This document shows positions 58,816 through 64,000 of a DNA stretch of 64,000 nucleotides, piece by piece. The stretch is taken from the NCBI GenBank assembly GCA_050250915.1, contig JBFWNT010000018.1:1-64000 (forward strand), given 5' to 3'. Both the position numbers and the translations under genes were made by a program. This DNA is from Miltoncostaea sp050250915. GTDB taxonomy: Bacteria > Actinomycetota > Thermoleophilia > Miltoncostaeales > Miltoncostaeaceae. Each line of letters begins with the position of its first letter. Position 1 is the stretch's first letter. Under the pieces are notes generated by a model, which worked only from the letters and a program-made list of their open reading frames with translations, was not told the DNA's origin and did no database searches.

Positions 58816-59443
58816 GGACCTCGGCGCCCCTCACCGGATCATCAGCGGTCGCCACGACCTCGACATCGTTCGCGTGCTCGTCGCCTCGCGAGGGAGCATG
58901 AGCGGTCGTCGGGTCGCGCGTATGGCCGGCGTCTCCCACGGGACCGCTCAGCGTGTGCTGACTCGCCTCGCTGACGCCGGCCTGCTCGATGTGGAGACCG
59001 TCGGCCGTGCCTACGCCTATCGATTCAACCGAGATCACCTTGCCGCGGGAGCAATCGAGTCCCTCGTCGCGCTCCGGCCGCGCCTCATAGACGCCCTCCG
59101 CCTGGAGATGGAAGGCCTCTCCCCCGGCCCGCGCGCCGCGGTCGTCTTCGGCTCCACCGCGCGCGGCGATGGAGACATCGACAGCGACATCGACATCCTC
59201 CTCGTCCGCCCACCGGGAGCCGCGGGCGGCTGGGATGACCAGCTCGCTGCCACATCTGAACGGATCCGGCGCATCAGCGGCAACCACCTGAGCATCCACC
59301 TCATCGACGAGGAGGCCTTGGAGCAGCTCGAGCACGACCGGCCGCCGATCGTCGGTCAGATCAGACGCGATGGGGTCGACCTGGCTGGAACACCGATCCG
59401 TGACTTGCTGGGGCCGGGATCCGCACGGGGCGGCGCCTTTTAG
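58814..59443 (+). CDS. Winged-helix plus minimal nucleotidyltransferase (MNT-type) fusion
   Basis: The 209-residue product starts with a MarR/ArsR-like winged helix (about 10-75; SGRRVARMAGVSHGTAQRVL, then RLADAGLLDVE). It continues with a nucleotidyltransferase core with FGSTARGDGDIDSDIDILL, the GSx10DxD active-site motif. A third acidic residue lies around IHLIDEE. MNT proteins often pair with HEPN toxins and AMPylate them. Here the DNA-binding part could give autoregulation. No HEPN gene with its RxxxxH motif is visible nearby, so the partner may be another protein or missing. Confidence 0.8.
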   Translation: MDLGAPHRIISGRHDLDIVRVLVASRGSMSGRRVARMAGVSHGTAQRVLTRLADAGLLDVETVGRAYAYRFNRDHLAAGAIESLVALRPRLIDALRLEMEGLSPGPRAAVVFGSTARGDGDIDSDIDILLVRPPGAAGGWDDQLAATSERIRRISGNHLSIHLIDEEALEQLEHDRPPIVGQIRRDGVDLAGTPIRDLLGPGSARGGAF

Positions 59444-59604
59444 CTCTAGAACTGACGGAGGGCAGGTTTCTGCGATTGCAGGGAGCGGGGAGGACCGGAC
59501 TTGGCCGGTCCGGCAGCTGGCCAGTTCGTCGTGCAGACGGAGCCGATGACCTGCCCGGTGCAGGATCTGCGCGAAGCCCACCTCTGCCCCACCCCTTCAT
59601 CCCA

Positions 59605-60141
59605 TCAATCCAGGAGCTCTCCGCGCAGGCGATCCAGTTCGGCTGCCGAGATCGGCCCGTGCTCGCGCTCCCACTCCGCGACCGCCTCAAGCGAGTCTCG
59701 ACGCATCACCTCCCGCTCGACCACGGACTGGAGGAAGACGGCGAAGTCGCCATCCTGCCTCGCCACGACCAACGCGAGAGCGCGTGAGGCCACCTCCTCA
59801 GCCAGAACGAGCTCGATGACGAGACGGACCGAGGACTCTGATCCCGCCCCGCCAGACGATCTGGGCTCCTTGCCGGCGCTGCTCGCGCCGTCGGCGATGG
59901 CCCGCTCTGTGCGGGGATGCATCGGACCCGGCGGCGCCGGGCGCCTCGCGTAGTGCTCCTCGTCCTCCTCGGCCCGGAGCACGAGCAGGACGTCGCCGAC
60001 CGGCTCGCCGTCCCGATAGGCGTCCCCGTTGGTGATGGTCCGAGCGCTAGCGGGCCAGTCCAACTTGTGGAGCAGCGACCGCAGGTTCCTCCGCGAGAGG
60101 GTGACCACCACCAAGGGATCCTTGAGCTCGAGGCGCGCCAC
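59605..60141 (-). CDS. Hypothetical protein with antitoxin-like C-terminus
   Basis: The 178-residue product has an N-terminal part with LKDPLVVVTLSRRNLRSLLH and NGDAYRDGEPVGDVLLVLRA. A Pro/Ala-rich middle follows, then a helical C-terminal part ending VAEWEREHGPISAAELDRLR, a pattern common at the end of small antitoxins. It resembles two short genes joined. It converges with the winged-helix/MNT gene at about 160 bases. No toxin is recognised next to it. Confidence 0.55.
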   Translation of the reverse strand: MARLELKDPLVVVTLSRRNLRSLLHKLDWPASARTITNGDAYRDGEPVGDVLLVLRAEEDEEHYARRPAPPGPMHPRTERAIADGASSAGKEPRSSGGAGSESSVRLVIELVLAEEVASRALALVVARQDGDFAVFLQSVVEREVMRRDSLEAVAEWEREHGPISAAELDRLRGELLD

Positions 60142-60200
60142 GACTCCACCCGGCTATTGAGGGACACGAGCAAACGCCCGGGCGCCTTCAGCGTCACGGT

Positions 60201-60237
60201 GTTGACAGTCTGATCAACAAACTGGGAGGGTGTCAAC
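60201..60237. promoter_or_regulatory. Inverted repeat GTTGACA/TGTCAAC
   Basis: GTTGACA (60201-60207) and TGTCAAC (60231-60237) are inverted copies 23 bases apart. A second pairing, GTTGA with TCAAC, lies inside (60201-60218). It lies about 60 bases upstream of the antitoxin-like gene and 550 bases before the recombinase, so it could be an operator or a recombination site. Confidence 0.35.
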
Positions 60238-60782
60238 CCCCTCTCCCCGCGCCGACCCGTGGTCGGCGGAAGCAGCCCAGCCATCGTCACCCGTCGATGC
60301 CAGTTCGAGTGCCCACTCCGAGACCCAGCTGCAGCGGCGTCGCCTGGCTTGAGACCGATGAAGGCTTCCTTGACGCGGTCCTCGCCGCCTCCGCGAGTGG
60401 TCAGGTAGAGAGCTGGATCCATGGAGCGGATTCTCGGGATCGGGAGCCCTCCGAGGCCCCGAGCGCGGAGCGTCTCGTCGCCCGTGCAGTCGTATCGATC
60501 CTGCTGAGGCGCCCCCTCCCCGGGTTCAACCCGCTTCTGTCCTGGCACGCCGGCCCCGGTCACCCAGGAGCGCACGACGGGCTCGCACAGGTGAGCGAGC
60601 CGCTGAGCTACAGGGAGGTGGGGCGCCTCATCTGGACTGGGGTGGTGACCGACGGACCCGCCGGGCGTCGCCGCGAACGACCGGTAGCCTCGTTTGGCTA
60701 CCCGGTGGTGCGACGCCGCGAGAAACGAGCGGCCGGGCCGAGCACGCATCGACAATCATGGGGTGCGGACCCGAAGGCCATC

Positions 60783-63317
60783 GTGAGCGAGGCGCCACGC
60801 GCGCCCCGGCGTCGCCCTGGGCGAGGCGGCCGCCAACCGCGGGTCTCTGCCTTCACGGAGGCGACGGCAACCGCCCAGCTTCGCGCGGAGATCGGCGAGC
60901 CAACGGTCGGCGAGCGCCGCCAAGGAACCGGCTTCATGTACTGGCGACTCTCAGAGAGCGGCAGCGGGTTCGCGCTCGCACGCCTGTCGGGCGACGAGAT
61001 TCGAAAAGGGGAAAGCGCGCTGAGCCAGGTCCAAGCAATCTGGCACACGGCCTCCCAGTTCGAACTCAAGCTCGGCCATCTCGTGGTCACCACCAACAGC
61101 ACGGGAGCCCGACGCTTCGAGTACCGGCCTGATCTCCTGCTCCTCCACGAGCTGATCGCCAACGGAGAGGTTGACGCGGTGTGTGCGCGTGGCGTGGACC
61201 GCATCCACCGAAACGACCTGGTCCGAGCCCAGCTCGAGGATCTGTTCATCAGCAGCGGGACACAGCTCTACCTGTCCCAGTTCGGGCACCTCGACTGGAT
61301 ACGCGATCTCCACTACTGGCGGCGCAAGAGCAACCAGGCCGAGGAAGAGCGCGACGACATCTTCAGCCGGACCCACGGCGGGATGATCGCGACCCGCCTC
61401 GCGGAGGGGCGCGGACGCCCCGGCGCGCTTCCCTTTGGCTTCTACTACAACCCCGAGTGCGGCGAGGTCGTCGTCGATCCCGAGCAGTGGCCGTTTGTTG
61501 TGATCGTCCACCGCGGCTACGAGGAACTGCATGAGGAGGGCGCGACAGGGGGCCTACGACGCCTCGAGGAGAAACTCGAGGCACTCGGGTGCCCGATGTC
61601 GGTCGGAATGATCGCGAACATGCTGCGCAACCCGATCTACGTCACCGGCGAATACACGGTCTCCTGGAACGGGCGGCAGGTCACGGCAAACCCGATCAAG
61701 ATCGCGGCGCCGATCCCGCTGGAGCTCTTCCAGCGCAACCAGGAGCGGCTCGCCCTGAACACGGGCCGACACAGCGTTACCCCTGTCGGGTTCCTCGCTC
61801 TGAATGGAGTCGAGGTCATCCACGACCGTTGCCAAGACCTCCCCGTCGCGAAGGAAGACGCCGCGAAGTTGCCCCGGACATGCACGTCCCTGGTGCTGCG
61901 CGGCAGGCCCACGAGCAGCGCGGACGGTTACGTCTACAGCCACTACCCACGCACCCCCGGGAGCTGCCGCGGGATGGTCATCCCGCAGAACGTGCTCGAG
62001 CCCACAGTGATGCGGGCCCTTCGCCAGCTTGCCGCCAATCGCGAGCTTCAGGAGCAGTGGCGACGAGCTCCGCGTGGCGATCCAGCCGAGCGGCCACGGA
62101 TCCTCAGCCCTGAGGCACGCACCCAGGTGGAGTCGGAGCTGCGGGACCTGGGACTGCTCATCGAACACCGCGAGGCGCGTTGGAGCGACCCGAAGCATCC
62201 TGACTCGCAGATGACCGCGAGCGAGTTCTCGAAGATCATCTCCCCTCTCCATGAGAAGCGGGAGCGGCTGAAGCGGCGCCTCAGAATGGACGACGTCCTT
62301 GACCCCACGCCTCCGGTCACGCCGCTGGAGAAGGACATGGGCGCGATCGCGCGCGCGGCCGGACTCGACGACGAGAGCACCTACGGGGAACTGCTTGAGA
62401 AGCTCGAGGAGGTCCTCACGGACGAACCACCGGATGACCCTGATCACCTGCGCCGGAGGGCAGCGGTGGTCAAGGCCTCCCTGAGCTCCATCCTGATCAA
62501 GGACGCGCCCGATGGCTTCACCCTCGAGCTCAGGGGTCCGCTGGTCCCGCCGGGAACGAAGGTCGTTGGTCCGATCGGCCCGATCGCCTCCGATGGGGGA
62601 GCCCTGAAGCCCACCTCCTCCCCGCGTCGCCCGCCATCCGAACTGTCAAGCACGTCCTGGCGTGATGGACAGTTCCAAGATGACGAGGAGCCGCTCGATC
62701 ACCGGATGGTGACCACGACCTACTGGTCCACGCCGGCGGCGCAGCGGCCTAAGCCCCTCAGGCCGAAGAGGATTGCGCGGCGACCTCGGCTCGACTGGAC
62801 TCCCCTCTGGGTGTCCACACCCATCTCCTTGCCCTGCCCGGACGCCTCACGCCCACCGGAGGCCACCCCGCGCGAGCCGTGGTCGTCCTCGGATCAGGAC
62901 GTCGCGAAGGAGGCTATCCGCGTCTCCATTCGGTTCACGGGCCGTGGTTGTGGGTTCAACGAGACGACCTACGCTCGGGTCCGCAGGGCGCATCCGGAGT
63001 TGCCGACGTACGCTTTCGTCGAGCGCGCTCGCCGGAACAGCTGGAAGAGCTGGCCCATCTTTGTCGGTGAGGCGATCGGCGAGGAGATCAACGACCTGCC
63101 GCTCACGGACCTCGCGCGGGATAGGCGCGAGCTGTTGAGGCTGCGCAGCGCCGCAAGGACTGGAGCCCTCCGCACTGTGAAGTGGGGCTCGTTCCACTAC
63201 ACGCGCCAAGAATGGGTGGATGAGTTCAGGCCGAAGCTGCTCCGCCCCCGATCTCGGGGACCGTCGGGTCCCCCGCCTCCCTCTCGACCGCCCCTTCGAG
63301 GGCGCCCAAAGAGGTAG
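60783..63317 (+). CDS. Very large serine recombinase (resolvase/invertase family)
   Basis: The product of about 844 residues has a divergent resolvase catalytic domain: ARLSGDEIRKGESALSQVQA with the nucleophilic serine, and ARGVDRIHRNDLVRAQLEDL with the paired arginines. A recombinase domain follows (LPFGFYYNPECGEVVVDPEQ, then NMLRNPIYVTGEY), then a zinc-ribbon-like stretch with cysteines in DRCQDLP, RTCTSLVL and GSCRGMV, and a coiled coil. An unusual C-terminal extension of about 300 residues carries a repeat-like GRGCGFNETTYARVRRAHPE motif. GTG 60783 is preferred; an open frame reaches back to ATG 60297 but that part looks non-coding. It may move the surrounding DNA. Confidence 0.75.
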   Translation: MSEAPRAPRRRPGRGGRQPRVSAFTEATATAQLRAEIGEPTVGERRQGTGFMYWRLSESGSGFALARLSGDEIRKGESALSQVQAIWHTASQFELKLGHLVVTTNSTGARRFEYRPDLLLLHELIANGEVDAVCARGVDRIHRNDLVRAQLEDLFISSGTQLYLSQFGHLDWIRDLHYWRRKSNQAEEERDDIFSRTHGGMIATRLAEGRGRPGALPFGFYYNPECGEVVVDPEQWPFVVIVHRGYEELHEEGATGGLRRLEEKLEALGCPMSVGMIANMLRNPIYVTGEYTVSWNGRQVTANPIKIAAPIPLELFQRNQERLALNTGRHSVTPVGFLALNGVEVIHDRCQDLPVAKEDAAKLPRTCTSLVLRGRPTSSADGYVYSHYPRTPGSCRGMVIPQNVLEPTVMRALRQLAANRELQEQWRRAPRGDPAERPRILSPEARTQVESELRDLGLLIEHREARWSDPKHPDSQMTASEFSKIISPLHEKRERLKRRLRMDDVLDPTPPVTPLEKDMGAIARAAGLDDESTYGELLEKLEEVLTDEPPDDPDHLRRRAAVVKASLSSILIKDAPDGFTLELRGPLVPPGTKVVGPIGPIASDGGALKPTSSPRRPPSELSSTSWRDGQFQDDEEPLDHRMVTTTYWSTPAAQRPKPLRPKRIARRPRLDWTPLWVSTPISLPCPDASRPPEATPREPWSSSDQDVAKEAIRVSIRFTGRGCGFNETTYARVRRAHPELPTYAFVERARRNSWKSWPIFVGEAIGEEINDLPLTDLARDRRELLRLRSAARTGALRTVKWGSFHYTRQEWVDEFRPKLLRPRSRGPSGPPPPSRPPLRGRPKR

Positions 63318-63676
63318 GCGAGCGTCACCTCATACCCACCCACGAGCGCCGCTGCGAGGGTCACCGTAAGTTGACGGCTCCGATTCGAGTCGAAGGAGTC
63401 GAGGATCTTCCCCAGCGGTGCGGCTGGGAGAGGGCCAGGGATCGCGCCTGCGGAGGCAGGCGCGACGCGAACCCGCTGACCGGCTGTAGGCCCCCGCGGC
63501 CCACCGAGGTGTCAAGGTCGAGGCGCGCCAAGGGGCGGCGACGGCGCTCATCCTCCGCGGAATCGCTCTCGCCCACGCTACCCGTTTGACAGCGGCCACG
63601 GCGCCCCAAGCCTTTCGTCGGACGGGTCGGCCCTTGGAGAGATCGGCTGTCCGGTCAGATTCTTACCCTGCTGCGT
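63318..63676. other. Gap after the recombinase gene
   Basis: I see no gene in these 360 bases. Reverse frames of about 80-90 codons cross it but look like shadows. No tRNA fragment or copy of the tRNA-Asn end was found here. Confidence 0.4.
63664..63669 (+). promoter_or_regulatory. -10 box of the last gene
   Basis: TACCCT, seven bases before ATG 63677. Confidence 0.45.
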
Positions 63677-64000
63677 ATGGCAACCGTCACGGACTGGACC
63701 CTGGCGACCATGGCTGGGAAGAAAAAGAAGCCCAAGGTCTTCGTCGGCCCGCCGGAGGCCCAGTGGAGATTCCTGGTGGTCGTGGTGTCCGTCATCACGC
63801 TGTCTGGACTCGTGGCTGTTCTCGTTCCCCGTACTCTGGCCTGGTTCGAGCGACACGATGGCTTCGCTTCGTTCGCAGGAGCGGCCGTAGCTCTGCTGGC
63901 TGTCTTCCTCTCCTTTCTCCAGGCACGCTCAGCGGAACGACGGGCGGAAGCCGCAGAAGGCCGAGAGCGAGACCAGGCGCAAAACCAGCTTCGAGCCGAG
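63677..64000 (+). CDS. Membrane protein with following coiled coil (cut by right edge)
   Basis: The 108 codons present encode a short basic start (MAGKKKKPK) and two hydrophobic segments (RFLVVVVSVITLSGLVAVLV and FAGAAVALLAVFLSFL). A charged, Arg/Glu/Ala-rich stretch that looks like the start of a coiled coil follows (RSAERRAEAAEGRERDQAQ). The frame is open at the edge. I cannot name a family. Membrane plus coiled-coil designs are common in sensory and some defence proteins. Confidence 0.7.
   Translation, partial: MATVTDWTLATMAGKKKKPKVFVGPPEAQWRFLVVVVSVITLSGLVAVLVPRTLAWFERHDGFASFAGAAVALLAVFLSFLQARSAERRAEAAEGRERDQAQNQLRAE

Noticed and set aside
58814..60141. Classical HEPN-MNT toxin-antitoxin pair
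   Set aside because: The 178-residue neighbour lacks the HEPN RxxxxH motif and is convergent rather than in the same operon.
60297..60782. N-terminal 162 codons of the recombinase frame as part of the protein
   Set aside because: The sequence is irregular with no domain character, and GTG 60783 gives a protein that starts just before recognisable homology.

Overview
The window is high-GC bacterial DNA, most likely from an actinobacterium, possibly of the class Thermoleophilia (Solirubrobacterales-like). This is inferred from very high G+C at third codon positions, frequent GTG/TTG starts, dense 1- and 4-base start/stop overlaps, many promoters whose -10 box lies 6-8 bases before the start codon (leaderless mRNAs), and gene content such as GatCAB, APS-type CysH with CysC, a GAF-ANTAR protein and DrrAB-type exporters. 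No rRNA or CRISPR array was seen. One tRNA gene (Asn, GTT) is present.

Positions 1-37500 look like ordinary core chromosome. In order they hold the tail of a broken F420-dependent oxidoreductase, gatB-gatA-gatC, a CopC-CopD fusion, a 28-residue membrane peptide, heme A synthase, a DksA/TraR-like zinc finger protein, a one-ATPase two-permease exporter, an O-methyltransferase, a secreted cell-wall hydrolase-like protein, an NADPH:quinone reductase, two ABC-F ATPases, an M42 peptidase, a rhomboid protease, a STAS and GAF-ANTAR pair, a large glutamate synthase, an FHA membrane protein, RNase D, UspA, an HD hydrolase divergent from a Ppx/GppA phosphatase, a SUI1 factor divergent from cysH-cysC-PHP-M3 peptidase, an XRE regulator and a methyltransferase.

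From the tRNA-Asn gene (37526-37597) to the right edge the window has an accessory character: codon use is more relaxed, many genes are unrecognised, and there are several gene corpses. Directly after the tRNA lies a tightly coupled two-gene operon (37839-40408): a protein that looks like repeated winged helices, and a protein with an N-terminal PD-(D/E)XK nuclease signature. This is the best candidate here for an undescribed system, perhaps defence or DNA processing. Next come three secreted proteins (RTX plus Excalibur, staphylococcal-type nuclease, and a DUF6636-like protein) and a gene-poor stretch ending in a decayed IS3 transposase.

From 44317 to 52484 four ECF sigma factor genes each overlap the start (or end) of a gene for a one-pass membrane protein, presumably its anti-sigma factor. 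A PASTA lipoprotein gene sits among them. Lipoprotein and small membrane protein genes follow, then a three-gene coupled operon (membrane protein, TPR protein, AAA+ ATPase; 54011-56684). Positions 56700-58420 form a gene graveyard: fragments of a PIN-like protein, a transposase, CydB and a histidine kinase. A winged-helix/nucleotidyltransferase fusion, an antitoxin-like gene, a very large serine recombinase (60783-63317) and the beginning of a membrane/coiled-coil protein complete the window. The recombinase may have mobilised part of this region, but no attachment site pair was found.
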